This document shows, piece by piece, positions 48,811 to 57,005 of a DNA stretch of 64,000 bases (within the stretch, counting starts at the first letter, position 1; every line of letters begins with the position of its first letter). This DNA comes from a virus. Position numbers and translations under genes: made by a program. The stretch is from positions 1-64,000 of IMG/VR virus record IMGVR_UViG_3300020186_000013, one strand, 5' to 3'. The notes beneath the pieces were generated by a model. That model was not told the DNA's origin. It was given only the letters and a program-made list of their open reading frames with translations, and made no database searches.

Positions 48811-49003
48811 CGGAATCCTCTTTCTCGGCGGGCGTGGCGGTCTTGAGTTCGACCGCCAGCCGCCAGTTCTCGGCCTTCACAACGAACTCGTACTCGTCGT
48901 ACGGCAGGGGTGTCACCTCAAACCACTGACTTGCCTCGACGAGACCAACGGCCATACGGTTGGCCTCGGTTGTGTTGTTAGCGATGATCTTGTACAGCTT
49001 CAT
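48794..49003 (-). CDS. Small 69-aa protein
   Basis: ATG at 49003 has GGGAG 7 nt upstream. The sequence MKLYKIIANNTTEANRMAVG, then EFVVKAENWRLAVELKTA, suggests a small alpha/beta protein. Function unknown. Confidence 0.6.
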   Translation of the reverse strand: MKLYKIIANNTTEANRMAVGLVEASQWFEVTPLPYDEYEFVVKAENWRLAVELKTATPAEKEDSDGNDG

Positions 49004-49017
49004 GTTGTCTCCCGAGT

Positions 49018-49617
49018 TCAGTGCTTTCTTCTTCTCTTCTTGGTCCTCTGCCGCATCTCGGCCCGCGTCTCGTTTAGCGACATTTCGACGACGTGCGGCG
49101 GGATCTTGTTGTAGACGTCGATGACCGAGTGGTGGAACTGTTTGTCCTTGCCGTCGTTGATCTCCTTGCCCCACCGGAACCAGTCGACGACCGAGACGAA
49201 GTACGCGGCCTCCGCGTGATATCCAACTTCCGCTACGATGCCCTCCAGCTCCGTCTTAATGGGGACGATGTCGATGCCTTGGAACTCGTTGCAGTCGGGT
49301 TCGAGAGCGTCTGCGACCATGGCAAGGGTGATGTTCAGAAGCTCGACACCTTGCTGGTTGTAGACGTTGCCCGACTCCTTGTCGAAGATGCCCCCGGTGC
49401 GGACGAGTACGACCATGAGCACCCGTTTCAGGTCCCACGACAGTTTCTCGGCGTACAGCATCAAGTAGCGTTTGTAGATCTTGTGGAGTTCCACCCCGAG
49501 CGGGATCGGGTAGCGGTGCTCGGCGGCTTTCTTGATCTTCACCGCAGCCTCTTCAACGTCATCCCAGATCTGTTCTTTGACCACTCTCCATGCCGATGCG
49601 TGCTCTCGCGAATCCAC
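49018..49617 (-). CDS. Tandem paralog 1, helical, LKRVLMVV motif
   Basis: A 199-aa helical protein (AWRVVKEQIWDDVEEAAVKI; LSWDLKRVLMVVLVRTGGIF; FVSVVDWFRWGK). It shares order and motifs with the 49649-50125 protein (AWR start, LKRxLMVV, DW block), so the two arose by duplication. The C-terminus is basic (QRTKKRRRKH). GTG at 49617 has AAGGGG upstream. Unknown function. Confidence 0.6.
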   Translation of the reverse strand: MDSREHASAWRVVKEQIWDDVEEAAVKIKKAAEHRYPIPLGVELHKIYKRYLMLYAEKLSWDLKRVLMVVLVRTGGIFDKESGNVYNQQGVELLNITLAMVADALEPDCNEFQGIDIVPIKTELEGIVAEVGYHAEAAYFVSVVDWFRWGKEINDGKDKQFHHSVIDVYNKIPPHVVEMSLNETRAEMRQRTKKRRRKH

Positions 49618-49636
49618 GTCTGTACCCCTTGTGATG

Positions 49637-49652
49637 TAGAAACTGGCTTTAA
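49637..49652. repeat. 16-bp gene-junction palindrome, copy 5
   Basis: TAGAAACTGGCTTTAA. The right half contains the TAA stop (49649-49651) of the 49649-50125 gene, and the copy lies between the two tandem paralogs. Confidence 0.65.
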
Positions 49653-50125
49653 GGTCTCGGCTGGTCCAGCAGCCTCTCCATTGCTGCCGCGAAGGGAGGA
49701 TGGAACGACGCCCAATCGTCCAGCGTCAGAAAGTACACGACGTCCGCCCCGATGCCGTTCTTCTTAATGAGCTCGTCCAACTCTTCGGCGATCTCCTTGA
49801 TGTTCGCTTGGAAGCCCGGAAACAACTCGGTGTCGGAGTCGCTCGCGTCCATGACCGTGCCCAGCGTCGTCTTCGACGACCGCGACCAGCACTCCTCTTG
49901 GTCCATGGCGGGGTCGAAGCGAGCTTCGTTGTCGCGGATGACGACCATGAGGAGCCGTTTGAGGTTCCACGTCATACCGAAGTTTTGCAGGATGCTGTTG
50001 AACATCTGCAACGACCGGATGGACTTGTGCAGTTCCTTTTGGTTGCGGTTGTGTGCGGCCCTCCGCAGAGTGCCCGCCTCGTTTTCGATCTCCCGCCAGG
50101 CGTTCGCTATCATTCGCTGGTCCAC
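49649..50125 (-). CDS. Tandem paralog 2 of the LKR-LMVV family
   Basis: A 158-aa paralog of the previous gene: AWREIENEAGTLRRAAHNRN, TWNLKRLLMVVIRDNEARFD and VVYFLTLDDWASFHPP. GTG start at 50125, with GGAGG ~8 nt upstream that also covers the TAA of the preceding gene. Function unknown. Confidence 0.6.
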   Translation of the reverse strand: MDQRMIANAWREIENEAGTLRRAAHNRNQKELHKSIRSLQMFNSILQNFGMTWNLKRLLMVVIRDNEARFDPAMDQEECWSRSSKTTLGTVMDASDSDTELFPGFQANIKEIAEELDELIKKNGIGADVVYFLTLDDWASFHPPFAAAMERLLDQPRP

Positions 50126-50139
50126 AGTATGTTCCTCCG

Positions 50140-50660
50140 TTATCGGTTGAGGGGGTCGCTAAAGTAGTGCACGCCGACGATGGCGTGCACCAGGTTGCTG
50201 ATGCCCCGAACTCAAACAACTCGCGGGCAACCTCTTCGACGGACGCGGCAGTCGGCCTCCACCGGACGTACGTCACCATCTTGCCACGCTGTGTTCGCCG
50301 TGCGACTCGTGTCGGGGTTCTTCTCCCCCACCCGCCGCTGTTGTAACTGTGCAAGTAGTACGGCAGCCAGCTACTGATGTACTGGCGACCGACCCGTATA
50401 GCCACGAACGAGTGTGCGGGCAGGTAGAGCATGATTTTGTTCGCGATCCTTTGCGTCGTCGGCTGGTGGATAGTCGAGTCAAGTAGGGCGTGCAGTGGGT
50501 CGGGCTTGTCGTTCAGGTACAAGAGCAACGCATCGGCCCACGGGTCGTCGCTGTGGACGCTCTCCTTCAAGTGGTCGGCGAACGAGAACAACGCCGTCCG
50601 TTCGAGCGGCTGAGTCATGGCCGCAATGCCGTGCGTCAACAACTCCTGGTCAAGGACCAT
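50140..50660 (-). CDS. Unknown protein with likely frameshift in a CCCC run
   Basis: From ATG 50660 (MVLDQELLTHGIAAMTQPLE) the frame is convincing through EEVARELFEFG. At the C-run 50204-50207 (GGGG on the coding strand) it becomes junk, while a -1 shift gives GISNLVHAIVGVHYFSDPLN and a TAA at 50140-50142, overlapping the SD of the next gene. The shifted protein is ~172 aa. Either a programmed -1 event at GGGG or a 1-base indel. Confidence 0.6.
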
Positions 50661-50676
50661 CAGGTTCCTTTCTGCC

Positions 50677-51201
50677 TTATTGCTGAACCAGCAAAGCCGT
50701 GACGTGCATCTCGTCGATGACGTTGCCTTCTTGCAATTGTTGGACGATGTACAGCAATGCTTTTTTCTGCCCGCATCCGGTGGGTAGACTTTTACCTACA
50801 TGTGCGATCGCCAGTAGCAGTTGTGCGATCTGTTGCTTATGTCCTGGACCGTTGTTGCCTCCGATTTTGCCTGCGATCGTCGGCTGTGTGATCACAAACC
50901 AGGGCACCATTCTTCGGTCTTTACGTACGGTGCAGGATCGGATTACTCCTTGTCGCACGTACCCAGCGTGGTGCAGGTCGGTCAGGCGTCGACGCACCTC
51001 TTGTAATTCACGCAGCTCTTTCTGCTGCTTAGCCGTTGCCTTGGTCCACAGTTCGACGGCGGTGCAACCCGGCCTAGCTGCGACCATGCTCAGAACCATG
51101 ATGGCGTGTTTGGCCTGAGCACCGGATGTGACGTGAGCGTGTGCCGCGTCGGAACTTGAACTCGGATCTCCAGTATGGAACAGGGGGTTGTCAAGATCCA
51201 C
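50677..51201 (-). CDS. Winged-helix DNA-binding protein (tentative)
   Basis: A 174-aa protein. CTAVELWTKATAKQQKELRE, RRRLTDLHHAGYVRQGVIRS and RMVPWFVIT have the order helix-helix-strand wing of a winged helix with an Arg/Leu recognition segment. GTG 51201 has AAAGGA 6 nt upstream. Could be a regulator or replication accessory; partner unknown. Confidence 0.6.
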   Translation of the reverse strand: MDLDNPLFHTGDPSSSSDAAHAHVTSGAQAKHAIMVLSMVAARPGCTAVELWTKATAKQQKELRELQEVRRRLTDLHHAGYVRQGVIRSCTVRKDRRMVPWFVITQPTIAGKIGGNNGPGHKQQIAQLLLAIAHVGKSLPTGCGQKKALLYIVQQLQEGNVIDEMHVTALLVQQ

Positions 51202-51204
51202 GTG

Positions 51205-51774
51205 TTATCCTTTCTTTGTTTTCTCCGCAACGAACTCATTCACAGCGTTGAGAGCGTCCGTGCAGTTGCAAGCGTAGCCGTACGTGCCGTCGGGGCGGAA
51301 GACGATCTGCTGGCTGGCCCGGCACTTGTCACACCGCCCAGCACTAAGCCCGCCGAGCATGTACTCGATCTCGGCCGCTGTCGGCTTGCGACCGAACAGC
51401 CGCTTGAACAGGCTTGCGAAGCTCTGCTCCTCCCGCGTGGTCGCCGTCGCGGTCTGCTGGTTGGCTGCGTGCGACGTGGCCATGCAGCAGCTCCGCAGGC
51501 CGTGGAGGATTGAGCTGTAGGCGGCACACACCGTCGCGGGCGTCGATGCTGCCGCCGACCCTTTGCCGACCCGCACGTTCAGCTTCTTCAACCACACCGC
51601 CCGAGTGACGTTGCCGGGGAACTCGACCACGCCCACCCAGTAGGAGTGACCGAACCCGCCCGACACCTTGCGGCGTTCCCGCAAGATCCCGGTCTCGTTC
51701 GTTGTCGTGTCGAACACTTCCTTGCCCTTGTTCTCGTCGGCTGCGTCATGCCTACTCCTTACCTGTGAGTCCAC
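51205..51774 (-). CDS. Unknown protein with zinc-like end; start uncertain
   Basis: A ~189-aa protein ending CDKCRASQQIVF...YACNCTDAL with a Cys cluster. The upstream start is unclear: the best SD (AAGGAG) precedes an ATG in a different frame that soon ends, while the coding frame only has weak GTGs (51774 used). A small indel near 51740 would reconcile them. Confidence 0.5.
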   Translation of the reverse strand: MDSQVRSRHDAADENKGKEVFDTTTNETGILRERRKVSGGFGHSYWVGVVEFPGNVTRAVWLKKLNVRVGKGSAAASTPATVCAAYSSILHGLRSCCMATSHAANQQTATATTREEQSFASLFKRLFGRKPTAAEIEYMLGGLSAGRCDKCRASQQIVFRPDGTYGYACNCTDALNAVNEFVAEKTKKG

Positions 51775-51988
51775 GATCCTTGCACTCTCTGGCCAGATCC
51801 AGGGCGTCTTCCGGGGTCTCGCCGCGTCCGAGGAAGAACCCGAACGCGACGTCAATCAGGTCCATCATGTAGTCGTCGGCCTTGTCCTTGATTATGTCGT
51901 GGCGTTCACGCCACGCCTCGACGTGGACCTTGACCCACGCAGCGACATCGAAACCTTCTTGACCGAGTTCATTGGCTCGCTTGCTCAT
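51752..51988 (-). CDS. Unknown 78-aa protein
   Basis: ATG 51988 overlaps the upstream stop (ATGA). Helical (KVHVEAWRERHDIIKDKADD; EDALDLARECKDRGLTG). Function unknown. Confidence 0.6.
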   Translation of the reverse strand: MSKRANELGQEGFDVAAWVKVHVEAWRERHDIIKDKADDYMMDLIDVAFGFFLGRGETPEDALDLARECKDRGLTGKE

Positions 51989-52260
51989 AGATCCTCCCAG
52001 TTGATCTCGGGCAGGCACTTCCACCCGAGCTTCTTCAGGATGTAGTGATTGTGATGGTGGTGAAACATGACTTCGGGGCTGGCGTCCCAGTCCGGACTCA
52101 CCAGCGTGAACGTCCCTCGTCCAGGCAAGATCACGTACGACTGGCCCGTGCGGGGGATGCACCAGATGCCACGTTCGTTTACGTTGCGGATCAGCATGCG
52201 GAAGAACTCCATGTCCTTCTTCGTCGGTTCGTACGGTTTGAGCTTCTTCGTGTCGGCCAT
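51985..52260 (-). CDS. Unknown 91-aa protein
   Basis: Starts MADTKKLKPYEPTKKDMEFF; later TFTLVSPDWDAS and HHHHNHYILKKLGWKCLPEI. A His-rich patch may bind metal. The start at 52260 borders the large non-coding repeat region. Confidence 0.6.
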   Translation of the reverse strand: MADTKKLKPYEPTKKDMEFFRMLIRNVNERGIWCIPRTGQSYVILPGRGTFTLVSPDWDASPEVMFHHHHNHYILKKLGWKCLPEINWEDL

Positions 52261-52876
52261 ACTGTCTCCTAAGTTCGATGGGGATAAAGGTTGACGTACC
52301 TTGATGGCGTTGTCAGAATCTTTCAGTCCTAAGTTCTGTGCGTGCGTGAGCTTACCGCTGAGTTCGATTTGCCCAGTTAAGCACCCGGCGTATCGTGTCA
52401 GGGATTTGCGAGATTTTGTAAGAAAGACGACGGCTAAGTTCGACGTGCGGAGAGTCCCTGATACTCGCGTTGCACATTTCCTGACCGGATAAACTTGGTT
52501 TGAACGTCCGCCCTAAGTTCGATTTCAGACGTATACACCAACACGTACGACTTTCCGATGAACTTCGGGTCAGCATTAAGTTCGAGGCCGATCCGACTGA
52601 GTTCCGACTCCCGGTCTGTTATGGCAGACCCACGACAAAATCTGTCACACGTTCGACAGCTACCTAACTCCTTACACCGCCGCTACTTCTGCCAAGTTCG
52701 AGGGCGGTGTCGGTTTTCCCCGGAGCCTAAGTTCGATGTGCCGGAAATAATGTTTGAAAACCTTCTCTGGATTATTTCCGCCTCGAAGATCCCCCAGCGG
52801 TCGCACGGTGCGACCGCCGGATCGAACTTAGAGGAGCCCATCATTCGCTCCAGGATCGCGTTTACGGGGCATTCAC
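52261..52876. repeat. Non-coding region with CCTAAGTTCGAT-type repeats (candidate origin)
   Basis: The largest gap in the window (616 bp). Copies of (C)CTAAGTTCGAT or close variants begin near 52268, 52328, 52357, 52433, 52512, 52575, 52691 and 52726, with an inverted one at 52821. Spacings are irregular (29-116 bp). No ORF or tRNA. It is immediately downstream of a CHC2-type primase-like gene. Iteron-like origin, partition site or operator cluster are all possible. Confidence 0.65.
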
Positions 52877-54550
52877 CTACGAGTCGCCTTCTGCCCCGCC
52901 CGTGTCGTGGATCGGCTGCTGGAAGCCCAGGGCGGCGGTCATGAGGTGACCGCTGCCGAAGTTGGCCTGGACGTAGAGGATCGCCCCGTTCTGCCGGGCG
53001 ACCTTAACCAGGTACGCGGGCAGGTCATTCTCGACACTGGTTGAGGGTGCCTCGAAGCGGATCTCCTTACCCGCCATTAGCAGCCGCCCGTGGTACTTCG
53101 TGCGGCCGTCTCGCAGGACGATACGGTCGAACCGGAGGTAGGCGTTCATGATCGGCCGCAGGCGGGTCTTGTGGTTCGGACTGTGGTAGTACAGGTTGCC
53201 GCCCTCCTCGACGTACGCGGCGTTGGCCCTCGGGGCCGGGGTCACCCGCCGCTCCTTCGCCGGCTCACACAACCTGTTGGCGATGGCAGCGGCGTCCGAG
53301 GTCAACTCCTTACGGAGGTCACTGATGTCGACCTTCTCCCGTTTGAGCCCCAACAGCAGCCCTTCAGCCTGGTGGTCCTCGGCCCCCGTCAGGAAGGCCG
53401 ACACCGCCACCCGCCACGGCCTCGCTTGCCTGACGATCTTCTGGAACATCTGCCCGGCGTCGCAAGACCGCAGGTAGTGGTCGACGCTCCGCGAGGACAG
53501 GTCCTCGGGTGAGGCGAGGGAGATGTGGCCGTTCACCTTCATGGCGTGCAGCACGGTCGCGGCGTCCATACGCCAACTCCACAGCACCACCTTGCGGCCC
53601 GCCAGGAGCTGCCACGCCCGGTGCGTCCACTGCGTCTCCCCGTGGTGGTAGGCGACCATGGGGAGCGGGTTCATGCTGTTCTTGGCGTTACGGACCTGGA
53701 TGCGGGCCAAGAGCATCGGGCTGTTGACGGCGATGACCGTAGCGTTGGAGGCGTCGGACGGCATGACGCAGTCGAGGCCCGCGAGCCCGACTTCGTCACG
53801 GCCTCGGAGTCCGCCCTTCATGGACTCGATCGACTTGACCACCATGTCCTCCTTCGAGCCGCGTCGGCCTACGAAGAAGAACGCACTGAGACGGTCGGGC
53901 AGGTCGTAGTACGGCACGACGAGGATCTCGTTCCAGCCCCTCCCCCGGAACAGCGGGGTGCCGCTGTGCCGGAGCATGCGGTTCACACCCGGCACGGTCG
54001 TTCGGGGACAAAAGGCTTTGGACGCCAGCCCCGCCAGCGACGCCCCCAAGATCTTGCCAGGGCCACGCCGCCACAGCTCGGGGCTCAGGTTGATCGTCAG
54101 GTGGAACCGGGTAAGGAGAAAGTTGTGGCCGGGGGTCCGCGAGTGGGACTCCAGGTTACGCTGAGCGTTCGCCCATAACCCACGCATCGTGTCGCGGCGG
54201 GCAACGATCTCGTCGACGTGCTTGCGGATGCGTTCGTCGGTGAACGTGCCGTCCGGGACTGCGATCTGGCTCTCGGTAATCTTGAGCAGCGTCTCGGGGA
54301 GTGGTAGTTTCCAGACGCTGGCGGCGAGGTCGATCATGTCGCCCGACGACCCGCAGCCGAAGCAGTTGCACCAGACGGCCTTCCGGATCGGGTCGTCGTA
54401 AACGTGAAACCGATCTCCTCCGCACAGCGGACATACGGTACGCTGGGGAAGTGCCTGACCGTTAGTGGGAATGCCAAGAACGGCAAACACCTCCGTCCAC
54501 CGAAGGTGAACGTCCAGGGATAATCTTAAAGGAGCCCCCATCCATGCCAC
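52877..54550 (-). CDS. CHC2-zinc-finger primase-like protein
   Basis: A 557-aa protein. The N-terminal zinc finger CPLCGGDRFHV ... VWCNCFGCGSSGDMIDLAAS (Cys40, 43, 61, 63, 66) is of the DnaG/CHC2 type. TOPRIM-like elements downstream are degenerate, and the rest is unassigned. GTG start 54550 overlaps the divergent plus-strand gene's ATG (54544) by 7 bp; a later ATG at 54541 is possible. It complements the canonical primase at 17.5 kb and could be a primase paralog or a DNA-binding protein acting at the adjacent repeat region. Confidence 0.65.
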   Translation of the reverse strand: MAWMGAPLRLSLDVHLRWTEVFAVLGIPTNGQALPQRTVCPLCGGDRFHVYDDPIRKAVWCNCFGCGSSGDMIDLAASVWKLPLPETLLKITESQIAVPDGTFTDERIRKHVDEIVARRDTMRGLWANAQRNLESHSRTPGHNFLLTRFHLTINLSPELWRRGPGKILGASLAGLASKAFCPRTTVPGVNRMLRHSGTPLFRGRGWNEILVVPYYDLPDRLSAFFFVGRRGSKEDMVVKSIESMKGGLRGRDEVGLAGLDCVMPSDASNATVIAVNSPMLLARIQVRNAKNSMNPLPMVAYHHGETQWTHRAWQLLAGRKVVLWSWRMDAATVLHAMKVNGHISLASPEDLSSRSVDHYLRSCDAGQMFQKIVRQARPWRVAVSAFLTGAEDHQAEGLLLGLKREKVDISDLRKELTSDAAAIANRLCEPAKERRVTPAPRANAAYVEEGGNLYYHSPNHKTRLRPIMNAYLRFDRIVLRDGRTKYHGRLLMAGKEIRFEAPSTSVENDLPAYLVKVARQNGAILYVQANFGSGHLMTAALGFQQPIHDTGGAEGDS

Positions 54551-55716
54551 CTCTGTCAGACCACGTCTCCGACGTGAACGGTGAGGAACTGTCCAGGCTG
54601 AGTAAGCTGTACGAGTTCCCCGACTTCGTAAAAAAAGCCAACATGGACCAGGTGTTCAGGCCGAACGACCTGGCCGTCACGGTCTATGCCGACCCCATCC
54701 GCAAGCAGTTCCCCTGCCACAACGCCGCCTCAACCTGGCTGAGCACGGTCTACTTCACCGAGAAGAAGGCCGAGTTCCACCCCAAGGACCAGGTCCGCAT
54801 CAAGCAGCGGCTCGACCACTACGTCGGGTACTGGCGGATCAAGGAGTCGGTCGACAAATATATGGTCAAGCACGCAGAGTATAACAAGGACGCCGAAGCA
54901 GGTCTGCCCGACTCGTCATACGCCTTCGTCTGGACCGACAACGAGACCGGGCGGAAGGACCGTCACCTGCGGATGGTCAACGCCCGTGAGGTCAAGGCGG
55001 CAGCTGATTACCTGCACGAGTACGCCGACCGGTTCACCTTCCGCGATCGTAACACGATTGCCAAGAAGATTCTCACCAAGGCCGCGAGCTTCGGTGCCGC
55101 CGTCGGTAACCGGATCGAGTTCCTGGAGAAGCAGGCCGGGCACGGCGTGTGCGACCCCGACGAGGTCGTCGCTATGCTCACCGACCGGGCCAAGCTGGCC
55201 ACCCTGCCGGCCTTGAAAGACCAGATCCTCAAGCTGGCCCACATCGTCAAGACCCAGCCACGCCAGGCCCTCACGCCCGACATGATGGTCAAGCTGGCTG
55301 AGACCGTCGACCAGATCGACCGGACGATCGGCCTGGCCGGCAAGTACACCGACAAACTGCCCCGCCCCGAAGACGTGATCTTCAAGGCGACCTTCAGCAA
55401 GGCAGCGTCCGACATCGCCGAGCACTGTGCCCTGACCTCGGGCAACATCTACAAGAAGGCCGACTTCGCCAAGATCGCCCTCGACGATGTGCGGTCCCTG
55501 TTCGGGACAGACTTCGCTGAGGAGGTCAAGGCCGGGTTGGACAAGGTCGACCCAGAGAAGATGGCCGAACTGGTCCACACCCTGCCGCGACCCGACGCCG
55601 AGCTGTTCGACCGGCTCATGTCGGACAGCGGCGTGTTCCCGCAGATGAACAAGGCCGCGAGTGCTAAGCAGGGCTTCTCGGCCCAGGAGCTTGCGGCACT
55701 CGCGGCAGGCTACTAA
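54544..55716 (+). CDS. Unknown plus-strand protein
   Basis: A 390-aa, mainly helical protein (AAADYLHEYADRFTFRDRNT; VVAMLTDRAKLATLPALKDQ) with repeated lysine/alanine-rich stretches. AAAGGAG lies 9 nt before ATG 54544. The stop TAA shares bases with the minus-strand gene 55713-55970. No family recognised; its orientation, shared only with terL, hints at a structural or packaging role. Confidence 0.6.
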   Translation: MPPLSDHVSDVNGEELSRLSKLYEFPDFVKKANMDQVFRPNDLAVTVYADPIRKQFPCHNAASTWLSTVYFTEKKAEFHPKDQVRIKQRLDHYVGYWRIKESVDKYMVKHAEYNKDAEAGLPDSSYAFVWTDNETGRKDRHLRMVNAREVKAAADYLHEYADRFTFRDRNTIAKKILTKAASFGAAVGNRIEFLEKQAGHGVCDPDEVVAMLTDRAKLATLPALKDQILKLAHIVKTQPRQALTPDMMVKLAETVDQIDRTIGLAGKYTDKLPRPEDVIFKATFSKAASDIAEHCALTSGNIYKKADFAKIALDDVRSLFGTDFAEEVKAGLDKVDPEKMAELVHTLPRPDAELFDRLMSDSGVFPQMNKAASAKQGFSAQELAALAAGY

Positions 55717-55970
55717 AGGTGCTGCGGACACTCGCCAAACGCGGCCGGCAGGGCACTAACCTGCCGGCCATCGTCACTTCGCCACATCTCTACGAAACTC
55801 TTCTTCAATCTGGCACCGACCGCACCGACGAACTCACCGTATCGACAGGTAAGGACACGGTCGACCGGAGGCGTCACCGTTGTCACGCCTCCGAAATCGA
55901 CCTTCTCACTTCCGCTCTCCCAACCTCGCGGCGTCAGGTGCCACTCAGTCCACTCGTTAGATAGACTCAC
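55713..55970 (-). CDS. Unknown 85-aa protein
   Basis: EWHLTPRGWESGSEKVDFGG and TPPVDRVLTCRYGEF resemble a small conserved phage protein pattern, but no function is known to me. Convergent with the plus-strand gene and overlapping its stop. Confidence 0.55.
   Translation of the reverse strand: MSLSNEWTEWHLTPRGWESGSEKVDFGGVTTVTPPVDRVLTCRYGEFVGAVGARLKKSFVEMWRSDDGRQVSALPAAFGECPQHL
55743..55769. terminator. Strong hairpin after the plus-strand gene
   Basis: Perfect 10-bp GC-rich stem (GGCCGGCAGG/CCTGCCGGCC) with a 7-nt loop, 27 bp after the plus-strand TAA. No U-run. It lies in the minus-strand CDS, so it may serve as an intragenic terminator for the convergent transcript. Confidence 0.5.
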
Positions 55971-55979
55971 GGCATCCCC

Positions 55980-55995
55980 TAGAAACTGGAATCTA
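55980..55995. repeat. 16-bp gene-junction palindrome, copy 6
   Basis: TAGAAACTGGAATCTA, identical to copy 1. The TAG stop (55993-55995) of the 55993-56484 gene is part of it, and the next minus gene starts at 55970. Confidence 0.7.
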
Positions 55996-56484
55996 CGTCA
56001 CACGACCGCTCATCTGGTGCTGGTTGCGGTCCTTGTGCTCGCCGTAGCAGAACTTGCGGGCGTACATGCCCTCCTTCGCCAGGGCGTCCAGCCACTCCGT
56101 CTCGCCCACCATGCTGTCGCCGTGCTCAAACCCGTACGCCGCCGTGGGGCTGAACATGAACCAGCCCCGCTTCTCCTTCTTCGACTCCTCGGTCAGGCAC
56201 GGCACGTACACGATACGGCAACCACATTCCAGCAGGCCGTAGATGCCGATCGCCATGTACAGGTCCGGGGCCAGCATGATGCTGCCGACGTGGGCCTCGC
56301 CACGGGTAGAGCTGTTCCACGCCTCGGCCAGCTTGAAGTCGGGGATGCCGAACGCCCGCTCCAGGCACTTCTTCCCTTTGGCACTGACGTCACACAGGAC
56401 GCGGTAACCGGTCTTGTCAGCCTCGCCCGTCAGGATGAAGATCCCGAGCTGTTCGAGGTCACGCAGGCAACTGACGACTTTCAT
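55993..56484 (-). CDS. Unknown ~163-aa protein
   Basis: ATG 56484 (or GTG 56490) overlaps or abuts the upstream stop at 56487. Sequence MKVVSCLRDLEQLGIFILTG and APDLYMAIGIYGLLECGCRI suggest a globular alpha/beta protein. No family recognised. Confidence 0.55.
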   Translation of the reverse strand: MKVVSCLRDLEQLGIFILTGEADKTGYRVLCDVSAKGKKCLERAFGIPDFKLAEAWNSSTRGEAHVGSIMLAPDLYMAIGIYGLLECGCRIVYVPCLTEESKKEKRGWFMFSPTAAYGFEHGDSMVGETEWLDALAKEGMYARKFCYGEHKDRNQHQMSGRVT

Positions 56485-56486
56485 GG

Positions 56487-56996
56487 TCACTCCTTCTTTG
56501 GCTTCTTACCCTTGCGGGCCTTCTTCACGTCGTCGCAAAACACAGTCGTCGACACCACGTCGTCGATATCGGGGTGATAGCACATACATGCTAGCCGATT
56601 GCCGTGGTAGTCAAGGAGGACTTCACCGAGCTGGTGCCCAGTGTCATCCAACGCGACCACGGAGATGCCGTACGTTTCCTGGGTCACCTTGAACGGGAGG
56701 GACGGTGCCGACGGGTTCCCCTCGTCCGTCATATGGCCACCCGCGAGCGGCTTCGTCTCTCGATCCGTCTTAGTCGGACTCGTCGGCGGGTTGGCACTGC
56801 TCCAACGGAGCAACTCCTTCGGCATCTCCGCCAGGTCGATGGACTCGACGCTCTGCATCATGATCGACATCGACCCGTCTTGGTCGTCGTGCGGGGTCAT
56901 CTCGAAACGGGTGTTACACTCAACGCAGTCCGCGATCTCCAGCTCAGGGAGGTCTTCCACGAACTGGATCGGCTTGCCACAGTTCATACAGAACAT
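56487..56996 (-). CDS. Zinc-ribbon plus low-complexity protein
   Basis: A 169-aa protein starting MFCMNCGKPIQFVED...DCVECNTRFEM, one zinc ribbon. A middle linker (PPTSPTKTDRETKPLAGG) leads to a beta-rich C-terminus with a basic end. No family recognised. Confidence 0.6.
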   Translation of the reverse strand: MFCMNCGKPIQFVEDLPELEIADCVECNTRFEMTPHDDQDGSMSIMMQSVESIDLAEMPKELLRWSSANPPTSPTKTDRETKPLAGGHMTDEGNPSAPSLPFKVTQETYGISVVALDDTGHQLGEVLLDYHGNRLACMCYHPDIDDVVSTTVFCDDVKKARKGKKPKKE

Positions 56997-57005
56997 GTCA
57001 GACTC

